The position numbers were made by a program, and so were the translations under genes. A stretch of DNA of 46,760 bases from a virus, in the IMG/VR virus record IMGVR_UViG_3300044960_000508, positions 1 through 46,760 of that record; one strand, written 5' to 3'. This document shows positions 1-8,427 of this stretch, piece by piece (positions within the stretch are counted from its first letter, which is position 1; each line of letters opens with the position of its first letter). The notes under the pieces are model-generated. The model had not been told where the DNA came from and made no database searches. It saw nothing but the letters and a program-made list of their open reading frames with translations.

Positions 1-12
1 CCGTTGGGCACG
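1..12. repeat. 12-base overlap with the right end of the window (46749-46760)
   Basis: The first 12 bases (CCGTTGGGCACG) are identical to the last 12. Collapsing the two copies joins the tail tube gene in one uninterrupted frame. This is best read as the overlap left by a circular or circularly permuted assembly. It does not look like a packaging end, because it falls inside a structural gene far from the terminase genes. Confidence 0.85.
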
Positions 13-720
13 GGTCCGTATGTTTACACCTACAACGGTGCCCTCACGGCGGTCACGTCAAACCCGCGCATTCAGACATTGTATTTCGGCGACAGCACGG
101 ACGGCGTTTATAAACTCACCGGTGCGACCGCGACGAAACTGCACTACAGCATCAAGAACGCGGACCGTCTCATGTTCGATGTGGACGGCATCGGCAAACA
201 GATTGCGAGCGGTGCGTCGTTTGCGCCATTGTCCGACCGGACGGTCACGCCGATTATGGCGGGTGACATGACGGTCTATATAGATGCGTGGGGCGGCACG
301 ATTGGCACGACGGCAGTCCCGGCGACGGTGTATTCGCTGGACTTGACCATCACGGCGAAGCGCGACCTGCGCTACTATCTTGGTGCCTACACACCGGGAC
401 GCGTGCGCGAATTTGACGTGTTCGATTTCGATTTGAAACTCACGTTAGAGTTTCTGTCTGGCGTGACGGATGCGTATCTCAATTCGATTCTGGCATTGTC
501 GAGCGGGAGTGTGTTCCAGAAACAGGTGCGGCTCAAGGCGACGAGCGGCACGAACATTTTCCAGATTGACCTCGCGGGCACGAACGAAAAAGCGCCGGAT
601 ATGTGGACGTATGACAACAACGTGCAGACGGTGGAACTGACGTTGAAAGGTACATACAACGCGACGCTGGCGAACTGGCTCAAGGCGAGCGTGACGAACA
701 GCATCTCGACGCTCGCGTGA
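1..720 (+). CDS. Major tail tube protein, C-terminal part (gene continues from 46482-46760)
   Basis: This frame is open from base 1 and is the continuation of the gene that starts at 46482. The last codons before the right end (PLGT) are repeated as the first codons here, so the joined protein is about 328 residues. The content is beta-rich with many Thr and Gly residues, and it lies before the tail chaperone and tape measure genes, where siphophages encode the tail tube. It would polymerise into the tube around the tape measure protein. The assignment rests on position and composition, not on a diagnostic motif. The stop codon overlaps the GTG start of the next gene, which suggests translational coupling. 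Confidence 0.7.
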   Translation, partial: PLGTGPYVYTYNGALTAVTSNPRIQTLYFGDSTDGVYKLTGATATKLHYSIKNADRLMFDVDGIGKQIASGASFAPLSDRTVTPIMAGDMTVYIDAWGGTIGTTAVPATVYSLDLTITAKRDLRYYLGAYTPGRVREFDVFDFDLKLTLEFLSGVTDAYLNSILALSSGSVFQKQVRLKATSGTNIFQIDLAGTNEKAPDMWTYDNNVQTVELTLKGTYNATLANWLKASVTNSISTLA

Positions 721-1232
721 GGCGCATTATGGCGACGGTGACGACAGGATTTGTCGCGTTGGACGAACTGATTGCGCGGTTAGAGAACACGCAATCTGTC
801 ATGAATGACCTTGAAGCAGGAATGCAGCAAGCGGCAACATTGGTGCGCGACGCGGAGGCGGAATATCCCGAACCGGGCGATTACCACTTGATGGGCAACA
901 ATCCGCCGCCGTTCTATTCTGAGAGACAGCGCCGCTACTTTTTCTACGCGCTGCGCGCGGGAATGATTCAGGTGCCGTATCCGCGCACAGGCGCCTACGG
1001 CGAAATGTGGGTTACGTCGGTCGAGCGCATGGCGAATGGCATCAAGGGCATTATCTCCAACACCTCGCCGATTGCGATGCTCCTGCAAGGCGGCCCGGGC
1101 AGGCAGGCGCGAATGTTCGAGGGAACGTGGCGCGCGGCGGCGGATATTTTTCATTCGATGAGCGGTGAAGTGAAAAACGTTTTACGCGAGAGCGCGGTCA
1201 ACGCGATACGAAAATGGATTCTGGGAGCATAG
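717..1232 (+). CDS. Putative neck/tail completion protein
   Basis: The 171-residue product has a predicted helical N-terminus followed by an aromatic, Arg/Pro-rich centre (FYSERQRRYFFYALRAG). Its size and position between the tail tube and the tail chaperones fit small tail or neck proteins of siphophages. I do not recognise a named family with certainty. The GTG at 717 overlaps the tail tube stop as GTGA. An ATG at 729 gives a product four residues shorter and is an equally good start. Confidence 0.6.
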   Translation: MRRIMATVTTGFVALDELIARLENTQSVMNDLEAGMQQAATLVRDAEAEYPEPGDYHLMGNNPPPFYSERQRRYFFYALRAGMIQVPYPRTGAYGEMWVTSVERMANGIKGIISNTSPIAMLLQGGPGRQARMFEGTWRAAADIFHSMSGEVKNVLRESAVNAIRKWILGA

Positions 1233-1243
1233 AAGGGAGGAAT

Positions 1244-1648
1244 ATGTCCGCAAACAATTTTGATTTAATTTCCGATTTACTCGCGCCCGAAACGCGGACG
1301 CTGGATTTGGGCGGATACACCAAGTCGAAGGCGGGGCAACTGCTCACGGTGAACGTGAGCGCGTCTGGTGTGGAAGAAGCGCTCACGCGTAAGGTTATTG
1401 GACAGACGTTCGATGAAAAGGGCAACATTGCCAGCGTGACGTACGCGGAAGAATCCATATCCGAACGATGGGAACGGATTCGGAAGGTCGTTGCGATTTT
1501 GTTTGATTTGCCGCTCGACAAAGTACGGCAGTTCAACGACGACCTTTTACAGTGGCTGTTTGCGGAAGGCATGGCGGTCTATCGCGCGTATTACGCGGAG
1601 CGGCATGATTTTTTAGCCAACGACTCGACGCCTACTACCACGACCTAG
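1244..1648 (+). CDS. Tail assembly chaperone, short (G-like) form
   Basis: The ATG at 1244 is preceded by a strong AGAAGGGAGG ribosome-binding site, so it is preferred over an in-frame ATG at 1214. The product is 134 residues, about the usual length for the lambda gpG / HK97 gp13 class. It sits directly upstream of the tape measure region. Near its 3' end is a U_UUU_UUA slippery heptamer (1609-1615) in the correct frame. Ribosomes that do not slip end at 1648 with a short Thr-rich tail. The protein should act in the cytoplasm, holding the tape measure protein during tail assembly. Confidence 0.8.
   Translation: MSANNFDLISDLLAPETRTLDLGGYTKSKAGQLLTVNVSASGVEEALTRKVIGQTFDEKGNIASVTYAEESISERWERIRKVVAILFDLPLDKVRQFNDDLLQWLFAEGMAVYRAYYAERHDFLANDSTPTTTT
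1609..1615 (+). promoter_or_regulatory. -1 programmed ribosomal frameshift site (T TTT TTA)
   Basis: The zero-frame codons are GAT TTT TTA, preceded by a T, giving the canonical X XXY YYZ heptamer with TTT in the P site and TTA in the A site. A -1 slip re-pairs both tRNAs as TTT TTT and continues at 1615 (AGC CAA CGA). The new frame is open to 1884. Gene position matches the tail chaperone frameshift that is conserved across siphophages. Confidence 0.85.
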
Positions 1649-1884
1649 AACGCGAGGCGGTGCGCGAGGGACGGGCGCGTCCGCCAAAACCTCCCGACGA
1701 TGCGATTGTGCAGTGGGCACTCAAGACACGCATCCTCAACGATTTTCTAAATACGCACTACACCGTCGAGCAGGTCAAGCAAATGCCGCGCAATGAACGC
1801 GAGACTTATTTGATGATGGCGAATGCGCGGAACAAGGCGCTGGTCGAACGCATGGAAAACGAAAAACGAAAAGCGTCAGGATAA
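1615..1884 (+). CDS. Tail assembly chaperone, frameshift extension (T-like part of the GT fusion)
   Basis: This is the -1 frame continuation of the gene starting at 1244. The fused protein is 124 residues from the zero frame plus 89 from this frame, about 213 in total. The extension is charged and mostly helical, as in the T domain of lambda gpGT, which contacts the tape measure protein. No good ribosome-binding site precedes the in-frame GTG at 1660, so independent initiation is unlikely. Its 3' end overlaps the end of the convergent gene at 1876 by nine bases. Confidence 0.8.
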   Translation, partial: SQRLDAYYHDLEREAVREGRARPPKPPDDAIVQWALKTRILNDFLNTHYTVEQVKQMPRNERETYLMMANARNKALVERMENEKRKASG

Positions 1885-2148
1885 TCGTGGACGACGGAAC
1901 ACACAGAGATAGGTGTGGGTGAAACGTCCGGCGGCTGCCATCGCGGCAATGTCGGCATTGCCTCCCGTAAAAACGGGTTGTAAGGAGACGAGTTCCCACC
2001 CATCCGCTGCGACGGCATTGAGTTTCGGAGAGAGCGCGGTAGGAGAATAACGTTCAAACGTTTGATTGGGAAAATTGGATTGCAGATATTCGGTCGCTTG
2101 TTTAATGTCTGCCTCGAGCAGCAGCACGAGATATTCTGATATTTGCAT
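1876..2148 (-). CDS. DUF4177-like small protein
   Basis: The 90-residue product carries the signature LNAVAADGWELVSLQPV in its middle, which matches the small DUF4177 fold found in many phages and bacteria, whose function is unknown. The ATG at 2148 has GGAGG five bases upstream, so it is preferred over the GTG at 2160. With the next gene it forms a reverse-strand cassette inside the forward tail operon. Its last bases overlap the tail chaperone stop region. Confidence 0.7.
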   Translation of the reverse strand: MQISEYLVLLLEADIKQATEYLQSNFPNQTFERYSPTALSPKLNAVAADGWELVSLQPVFTGGNADIAAMAAAGRFTHTYLCVFRRPRLS

Positions 2149-2223
2149 GATGACCTCCACAAAGAATTGTACGCGGGATGAGATTGAAACGCAATGGAGG
2201 CGGATTGAAACCGAGTCAAAGAC

Positions 2224-3045
2224 CTAAAGGCAGAGCTCGGCGTCAGGACGATAGTCAATTGTCTTATCTCTTTTCTTAGAGTTGCAAGATTTGCACAAAG
2301 GTTGAATGTTTTCAATTCCGTTTGAGCCGTCCTTTGACAATGGAACAACGTGGTCAACTGTCAGTTCTGATAGCGTTAGTTGCTTCCAACAAGCGGGATT
2401 GATGCAATGAAAATCAAAGTGTTCGCAGAGTGCTATCCACTCCTCGACGGTGTAACTGTCATCAGTGCTAGTCCGAATCCGTCGAAGATGATTATAAATT
2501 TTTCTCAGAAGTTTGGCTTTGGGTTTTGCATTATACGCTTTTCGATATTTGGACTGCCGTTCTCGCAATAATCCTTGTTCCTTAAGATGTTTCAAGTAAG
2601 CATCCTGTTGCGCCTTGATTTCTTCTTTCTTTTCTGGAGTGTAGTTCTGACGAAATTTTCTGTGTTGCTCGCGAACGTGCGACCTATTGTCGGATACCCA
2701 TTCTTGATGACTGGAATACAAACACGTTTTGCACCAACTAGTTAAACCATCATAGGTATCTGAATCTTTGTTGAAATCTTGAATGGGTTTCCAATTATCG
2801 CAGCGAGTGCATTGTTTTGTGCCTGTTTCGGCAAGCATGTTTAGACGGGACTGTTTTTCGTCTTTTGAAATCTTAGACCTAGTGAAATCATTTCCACGTT
2901 GATTTTTATATCTATCGCGATAGTAGTCCCTTCTGCAAGACTGACAGATTGTACTGCGTCCCAGAGGACGAAACGCTTTTTTATCAAACTCATCTAGCGT
3001 TTTTTCTTGATTACATTTTGTGCAAATTCGGTATTGTGTATCCAT
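2224..3045 (-). CDS. HNH endonuclease with zinc ribbons (homing-type)
   Basis: The 273-residue product starts with two zinc-ribbon-like cysteine clusters (CTKC, CQSC, then CTRC and CKTC), has a basic helical linker, and ends in an HNH domain with LTVDHVVPLSKDG and PLCKSCNSKKRD at about residues 228-265. Such enzymes cut DNA and are often homing elements in phages. The gene is visibly more AT-rich than the flanking tail genes and is on the opposite strand, both signs of late acquisition. It has its own promoter and an unusual structured leader (3046-3196). Confidence 0.85.
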   Translation of the reverse strand: MDTQYRICTKCNQEKTLDEFDKKAFRPLGRSTICQSCRRDYYRDRYKNQRGNDFTRSKISKDEKQSRLNMLAETGTKQCTRCDNWKPIQDFNKDSDTYDGLTSWCKTCLYSSHQEWVSDNRSHVREQHRKFRQNYTPEKKEEIKAQQDAYLKHLKEQGLLRERQSKYRKAYNAKPKAKLLRKIYNHLRRIRTSTDDSYTVEEWIALCEHFDFHCINPACWKQLTLSELTVDHVVPLSKDGSNGIENIQPLCKSCNSKKRDKTIDYRPDAELCL

Positions 3046-3196
3046 ACAAAATCGCCCTTCGTGATTAGCCGTCGTTGCTGAGACGTTCGGCGAGGACGCG
3101 ATAAGCGACCTTCACAAAAGGGCGATACAAAGCCAAAGAAAAATGGCGCGACGGCGAAATAAAAAATCGCCCTCGTGTCCGAACGTCTCAGCAACG
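3046..3196 (-). promoter_or_regulatory. Structured leader of the HNH gene with sequestered ribosome-binding site
   Basis: Read on the reverse strand, the leader opens with an arm (3196-3179) that pairs perfectly over 18 bp with 3090-3073. The ribosome-binding stretch CACGAAGGGCGATTTT (3063-3048) is nearly copied upstream (3178-3164, one base shorter). Between the copies lies ATCGCCCTTTTGTGA (3126-3112), which can pair with either copy. The pairings that hide the ribosome-binding site and the 18-bp stem cross each other, so they would form a pseudoknot or exclude one another. Confidence 0.6.
3073..3196. repeat. Perfect 18-bp inverted repeat (3073-3090 / 3179-3196)
   Basis: CGTTGCTGAGACGTTCGG at 3073-3090 is the exact reverse complement of 3179-3196. 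The arms are 88 bases apart. The outer arm begins at about the transcription start predicted from the promoter at 3199-3226. Confidence 0.9.
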
Positions 3197-3198
3197 AT

Positions 3199-3226
3199 AT
3201 TTTATCACGACATTTTTCGGAGTCAA
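3199..3226 (-). promoter_or_regulatory. Sigma70-like promoter of the HNH gene
   Basis: On the reverse strand the sequence reads TTGACT, 16 bases, TAAAAT. The predicted start is near 3192, giving a leader of about 145 bases before the ATG at 3045. Confidence 0.55.
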
Positions 3227-3245
3227 TACCATCGATAACGAGACT

Positions 3246-5636
3246 TTGCTTTTTCAGTTAATGCTGGAGACGAACATCTCCGAGCAAGGCGCACAAGCGG
3301 CAGCATCGCTGCGTGAAATCAAAGGCGCGGCGTCCGATGCGGGCGCGTCTGTGCAGCAAATGGGCACACAGGTGGAGCAGACGGCGACCAAAGTCGCGGA
3401 CGCGGCGCAAAAAGAAGTTTCGTCCATCCAACAAGTCAATCGGGCGCTCGAGACACAGGCGGAGCAAGAAGCGCGCCTTGACAAACTGATTGCGGACATG
3501 CAAACGCGGCGGGCGACGCGTACACCGCTCGAACCGACCCAACTGCCGAGCGTGTCGGGCGGCGCACCGACAGCAATGGCGACGGATTGGAGTCAGCCGC
3601 TGACTTCCGTCGCGCAAGAAACGGAACAGATCACACAGGCAAATACGCGGTTGAGTGGTTCCTACCGCGCCATGCGGGTAGATTTGCTCGCGTTCTCGGC
3701 GGCGGCGGAATTGTCATTGAGCATGGTGCAGGACTCGCTCGGCAAAAACGCGGAAGCCGCGCAGGCAGCCCGCCTTGCTATTGACGGGATGCGCGTAGGA
3801 ATGGCGATGCTCATGGTGGCGAGCACTGGCGCCGGAACGGCGATGATTGCCTTGACGGGAGGGTTGGCATTACTCGGCGCGGCGATTCCGATTGTAATTG
3901 CGGCTCTCGACCAAATGCGCGAGGCGGAAGCGCGCAACATTACGGCGAACAACGATTATTTGCGGAACCTCTACGCGTTGGAGCAAGAATTCCCGGTCAT
4001 TGCCAAGAAAGCGCAAGATTACGCGCACGCGCTCGCCGACGTGGAGATTGCAGAAAAACAAGCCGCAGACAGCGGAGGCATCGTAAACAAGTCACTGCTG
4101 TTTCTTGACCCAAATCAATATATCGCGGCACAGATTACAGCCCTTATTTTTCAGCAGCGCGTAAAAGATGCCCAAGCCGCCGCGACAGCAGAGAAGAATG
4201 CGCTGGATGCGTTGGTGTTTGGCGTCAAGTCGGGATACGACGAGATAGAACATCTGCGTTCGTCTGAAGAAGGAGCGAAAAGTTCATCTGATAATTTGAT
4301 TCCTGCCGTCGCAGGAGTCGGCAGTGCCGCGTTCACGGCGAGCGGGCAGGTTGGCGTGTTCGAACAGGCAATCGGAAAAATAGCCCTCCAAGAGGATGCC
4401 GCTGCATTGGCATCGCGCAATCTCGACGGTGAATTGAATATGGCAGGGCTGCACTATACTGAAGCGTCACGCGCAAATGAGGCGGGAGCCATTGCGGCGG
4501 CGCAGTGGAATCTCCAGATGGACAAGTTGAAGGAAAAATTGAACCAAGGCGGAGAGGAAGCGTCCACGTGGGCATCCAAAGCGCAGGCGGCGGCGGAGAA
4601 AGTGCGCTCCGCGTTTCAGGGCTTGGTTGAAAAGGCACTCACGCCGACCGAAGCCAAACCAGGACCCGACACATGGGACGAATTTCGCAAACGCGCGGAG
4701 GCGGTTGCTACCGGAACTGACCCGAATCAATACGGCGAAAAATTTGCGCAGCAGATTGCGAATCTGCAAAAACTGGGCATGACGGCAGAACAAGCCGCCA
4801 CCGCGTTCAAGGATATGTCGTTGTTCGCCGACCCAAAGAACCTGGATTTGGTAGATTGGGGCCCCGTCGTCGCGGACATCAATCACCAAGTGGACATGAT
4901 CATTGGACGCGCCAACCTGATGAAAGAGGGTTTTGACAAGGCATGGGCGGCGATGGACCCAGCGAAACGGGCGCAGTTCGCGAGGGCGTTGGACGTTGAC
5001 CCGAACAGTGCCAACGCGGCGCAGAAAGTGTTCGACGCGATGAGCGGCGACAGTGCGCAGAAGGCGGCGAACACGACGGGCGAAATGGCGCAGAACATCG
5101 CGGTCATCGAGGGCACACATACGAGCATTCTCGATTTTCAATGGGACAAGGCAAAGAAGGGCATTGACGAGGCGGAACAGTACGTCAAAGACCACATTCT
5201 GAAATATGCGGACTTGTTCATCGAAATCACCGCGCACACGACGGTTCTGCCGGATTCGACGACGAGCGGCGCCAGCGGCGGCTCGACCGGCGTGCACGGA
5301 TTCGCGTCCGGTTTCGCGGGCATGGTCGGACCGTCATACGGCGGACCGAATTACTTCGTCGCGGGCGAAGGCGGCGAGAACGAACTGCTCATGGTCATTC
5401 CCGAAAGTGCGATGAGTTTTCGCGGTGGGCTGTCGATGCCGCGATACGGCGAGACAAGCGGCGGTGGGAACGCGTATCATGCGCACGTCAACTATTTGGA
5501 TGCAGATGCACTCGCGGCGGCGTTGGCGCGTGAACTCGGCGGGCGTATGAGCGAGAGAGATTTGCGAACATTGGCGCGGCGGCTGTGGGAAATGCTCTCG
5601 GCGGATGTGCGTGCATATGACGCGCACGCGAGATAA
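3246..5636 (+). CDS. Tail tape measure protein
   Basis: The 796-residue product is the longest protein of the core tail module and lies downstream of the chaperone genes. The first 150 residues are Ala/Gln-rich predicted coiled coil. A strongly hydrophobic stretch at about residues 175-222 may serve DNA ejection through the membrane. The C-terminus has the Gly-rich VAGEGGENELLMVIPE type motif seen in many tape measure proteins. The start is uncertain: TTG at 3246 and ATG at 3261 are both possible and neither has a clear ribosome-binding site. The frame is open upstream to 3105, so the insertion of the reverse-strand cassette may have altered the original start. Confidence 0.85.
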   Translation: MLFQLMLETNISEQGAQAAASLREIKGAASDAGASVQQMGTQVEQTATKVADAAQKEVSSIQQVNRALETQAEQEARLDKLIADMQTRRATRTPLEPTQLPSVSGGAPTAMATDWSQPLTSVAQETEQITQANTRLSGSYRAMRVDLLAFSAAAELSLSMVQDSLGKNAEAAQAARLAIDGMRVGMAMLMVASTGAGTAMIALTGGLALLGAAIPIVIAALDQMREAEARNITANNDYLRNLYALEQEFPVIAKKAQDYAHALADVEIAEKQAADSGGIVNKSLLFLDPNQYIAAQITALIFQQRVKDAQAAATAEKNALDALVFGVKSGYDEIEHLRSSEEGAKSSSDNLIPAVAGVGSAAFTASGQVGVFEQAIGKIALQEDAAALASRNLDGELNMAGLHYTEASRANEAGAIAAAQWNLQMDKLKEKLNQGGEEASTWASKAQAAAEKVRSAFQGLVEKALTPTEAKPGPDTWDEFRKRAEAVATGTDPNQYGEKFAQQIANLQKLGMTAEQAATAFKDMSLFADPKNLDLVDWGPVVADINHQVDMIIGRANLMKEGFDKAWAAMDPAKRAQFARALDVDPNSANAAQKVFDAMSGDSAQKAANTTGEMAQNIAVIEGTHTSILDFQWDKAKKGIDEAEQYVKDHILKYADLFIEITAHTTVLPDSTTSGASGGSTGVHGFASGFAGMVGPSYGGPNYFVAGEGGENELLMVIPESAMSFRGGLSMPRYGETSGGGNAYHAHVNYLDADALAAALARELGGRMSERDLRTLARRLWEMLSADVRAYDAHAR

Positions 5637-5765
5637 AACGATGATGGCAGACCACGCATTTCGTTTTGACTCTACACACAGGCTTAATGCAGCGCATCGT
5701 ATCCGTGATTTCAAACTGGGACAAACGTTTGTTGACGTTAACGATGTAAGGTTTGGATTCGAGAA
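5637..5765. other. Short intergenic stretch between tape measure and distal tail genes
   Basis: These 129 bases hold no convincing gene. An ATG at 5641 gives only a short reading frame without support. I see no clear promoter or terminator. Confidence 0.5.
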
Positions 5766-7184
5766 ATGGCATTCACACTCAAGTTAGTGCAAGGCGGCTC
5801 GACGCTCGTCAATTTCGTGGACGGGACGAATTTTTCCACGCTGCACTGGAAACCCGGGTTCAAAACGGTGCAGGGACAATACGTCACGGACGAATTGACG
5901 CTCGACATTCTCGGCGCATCCAATGACGGAACGGCGGCGAATGTGCAGACGCTGCACCGTGCGCTGCTCTACGCCAAAGAAAATTTGGCGCGGCTGCAGG
6001 CAGGACAGCCCTACACGCCGATTTTTCTAAATCTGCAACTGCCGAACGGTTCCTATCTATTGCAGTCCGAAGTGTTCGGCGCGGACGACGAGACGCTCGA
6101 CAAACTACTGGAAGTGCCGGTGCTGGGCAATATCGTCGAGGATGTGACGTTAAAAATTCGGCGGCGTTGGTATTTCGAGGAAACGAATCTTGTCCAACTC
6201 GTGACAGCGCAAAATATTTCCAACGATTTGCAGCCGGTGAGTTTGAGTGCCCCGCGCGGCGATGTGGCGAGTCCGCTCTTGATTCGGGTCACACCGGGCA
6301 CGGCGAGCATCGAAGACCAAGTGCTCGCGGCACTCTTGACCGAAGGCACGTTGGCGAATCACGTGTATCTGTTGGAGGCGGACAACAGCGGCGCGGTCGG
6401 CTATACGGTGACGTTCGGCTCCGGCACTGCCGCCTACACGGACGCGAATTTTTCGAACGGCAAGGGCGCAGAGATTACGCCGGCAAACACGAATGAGGCG
6501 CAGCGCATCTTGTGGACGCTGGACGGTTCGTCGAGCAAACCGGTAGCAGACCAAATTCATCGCGTGCGTTTGTTTTTGCGCGGCTATGAACTCAGCGGCA
6601 CGGGCAGCGGCTACAAACTGCGCTGCCGCATGGGCATCAAGTTCGGTTCGACGACGGTGTGGGGCGCGTGGGGCGATACGCAAAAGACCTACACGGCGGG
6701 CAGTTATACGACCAGCGTTCCGCTGATGGACTGCGGCATTTTGGCGCTGCCCGACATTGCCAGCACGCTGACGACGAACTTCAACATCGTGATTGAAGTG
6801 CGCGGGCAGGCGGCGAGCGCATCGGGTCCGAACGTGCGGATTGACTGCGCGTATCTTTTGCCGTGTTACGAGGGCGGAATCGTTGGCGATGTACAAACCG
6901 GATTTGTCGCGGCGACGATGGCGAACACATTAGATGCAACCTATCTCGGCGCAATTGACGGCAATGACCGAACTCCCGACGCGTATCTGACCGATTCGTC
7001 CAACAACGTCGCTGCGCCGTGCGCCGCCATCGCGGGAATGCCGATTTTTTTAAGACCGAACAAGATGAGTGCGTTGTATGTGCTCACGCGATTGTCGAGC
7101 GGCGCACAAACGCACAAACAGGCGCAAACACACGTTCTGGATGTCTGGTACAGACCACGCTATCGGGTCGTGAGAGGCGTATAG
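5766..7184 (+). CDS. Putative distal tail (Dit-like) protein
   Basis: The 472-residue product follows the tape measure gene, the normal place for the distal tail protein that starts the baseplate. The N-terminal 150 residues are beta-rich and resemble phage tail proteins that build a ring at the tube end. The remainder (from about residue 170) is a longer beta-rich region that could be an inserted carbohydrate-binding module. The ATG follows CGAGAA, a weak ribosome-binding site. Function is inferred mainly from gene order. Confidence 0.6.
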   Translation: MAFTLKLVQGGSTLVNFVDGTNFSTLHWKPGFKTVQGQYVTDELTLDILGASNDGTAANVQTLHRALLYAKENLARLQAGQPYTPIFLNLQLPNGSYLLQSEVFGADDETLDKLLEVPVLGNIVEDVTLKIRRRWYFEETNLVQLVTAQNISNDLQPVSLSAPRGDVASPLLIRVTPGTASIEDQVLAALLTEGTLANHVYLLEADNSGAVGYTVTFGSGTAAYTDANFSNGKGAEITPANTNEAQRILWTLDGSSSKPVADQIHRVRLFLRGYELSGTGSGYKLRCRMGIKFGSTTVWGAWGDTQKTYTAGSYTTSVPLMDCGILALPDIASTLTTNFNIVIEVRGQAASASGPNVRIDCAYLLPCYEGGIVGDVQTGFVAATMANTLDATYLGAIDGNDRTPDAYLTDSSNNVAAPCAAIAGMPIFLRPNKMSALYVLTRLSSGAQTHKQAQTHVLDVWYRPRYRVVRGV

Positions 7185-7200
7185 ACGCGGCGGAGTCGAA

Positions 7201-8427
7201 ATGCTCGATTGGTCGGTGTATAACAATCCGGTGTTGAGCGACGGAAAGGTGTATCTACCGTCGCTCCATGCACGCGGCGCGGTCACGGAGGCGAATTTCT
7301 CCACGCTCGCGCTCGGCGGATTTGGCGACGGTGCGCTCACCTTGCAGAACGTTCCCGACGCGCTCATTTTCGATGCGGTCGGTATCGGCGGCGCGGGGTC
7401 GTGGTTGATGAAAGAAATTCGCGTCCACGACGGGCAGGGCGCACGCGCGTATGAGGGCATCATCGCGGAGATTCACGCCAAACGTGGCAAACACCGCTAC
7501 AACCGAATGCTGACGCCGATGTTCAATCGCATTCGCTGCGAATATTGGCAGCCCGACCCGCTGCATCCGGGACAGCGGCGGCAGGGCATTTTGCAGCGCA
7601 ACGATACGGCGAGTCAGGCGTTGTATGGCATCAAGGAATATCGGCTCGACCTCACCAATGACGGCACGATGAAACAAGCGCAGGCGCAGAACCGCGCGGA
7701 CGATTTTTTGCAAATGTCGAGACTGCCGCACGAGTTCGATTTCGAGATTGGCGACAAACGCGACGACGTGATGGAGAGCGCGGAAGAGGGCAACGAACTG
7801 CAACTGAAGTTGTGGGGCTACTGGTCTACGTTGAAATGGCGCTACACCAATTTTCGCGTGCGCACGCCGACCGATTTGCAGACGATTTTTTACAAGAGCG
7901 GCAATAATCTGTCGCTCTACACGCTCTACTTGAACGGCTATTACTTGCAGTTCGTGGACGTGACGAATACGGCGAATTTGAAAAACACCGGCATCAGCCT
8001 CGTCTACAACAGCGCGGGCTCGTTGATGACGGTGCAGGATTTTGTGAACGCGATTTTAGGATACGGCGATGCGAACTTGCGGCGCGCGTATTTTCAGATT
8101 TGGGAAAACCGCACTGGATATTTGGCGGTGCGTTCGACCGCGCCGACGTTGTATACGCGTTCGCGTGACGGACGCGCGTGGAGCGTGAACCGCACGCCCC
8201 TTCCTGCGTACATGGTGCGGGCGGGCGGGTATCTGGTGCCGGAGGATTTTCCCTCTTCGCTGGATGATTATTCGGGAGATATTGCGAATGACCCGCGTGC
8301 CTCGTTCGTGGACGCGACAAATTACGACGACATGACCGGACTGGTGAGAACGCAAGAGCCGCAGGCGGACAATGCCGCGCTGCTCTTGGGACGTGTTGTC
8401 GGCAAACGGAGAATCGTGCATGGCTGA
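7201..8427 (+). CDS. Putative baseplate hub/tail-associated protein
   Basis: The 408-residue product lies between the distal tail gene and the large tail fibre gene. I see no peptidase or lysozyme motif. Its position matches the hub (Tal-like) protein of siphophages, but it is short for that family. The start of the next gene overlaps its last eight bases, so the two are probably translated together. Confidence 0.5.
   Translation: MLDWSVYNNPVLSDGKVYLPSLHARGAVTEANFSTLALGGFGDGALTLQNVPDALIFDAVGIGGAGSWLMKEIRVHDGQGARAYEGIIAEIHAKRGKHRYNRMLTPMFNRIRCEYWQPDPLHPGQRRQGILQRNDTASQALYGIKEYRLDLTNDGTMKQAQAQNRADDFLQMSRLPHEFDFEIGDKRDDVMESAEEGNELQLKLWGYWSTLKWRYTNFRVRTPTDLQTIFYKSGNNLSLYTLYLNGYYLQFVDVTNTANLKNTGISLVYNSAGSLMTVQDFVNAILGYGDANLRRAYFQIWENRTGYLAVRSTAPTLYTRSRDGRAWSVNRTPLPAYMVRAGGYLVPEDFPSSLDDYSGDIANDPRASFVDATNYDDMTGLVRTQEPQADNAALLLGRVVGKRRIVHG

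Noticed and set aside
1-12. Cohesive packaging ends (12 bases, like lambda cos)
   Set aside because: The repeat lies inside the tail tube gene, far from the terminase genes, and joining the copies restores the gene. An assembly overlap explains it better.
4467-5297. Long reverse-strand reading frame antisense to the tape measure gene
   Set aside because: The product is Arg/His/Val-rich without any plausible fold, as expected from the shadow of a GC-rich coding strand. It has no ribosome-binding site. The same holds for long antisense frames at 7994-9217, 39358-40029 and 41261-42790.
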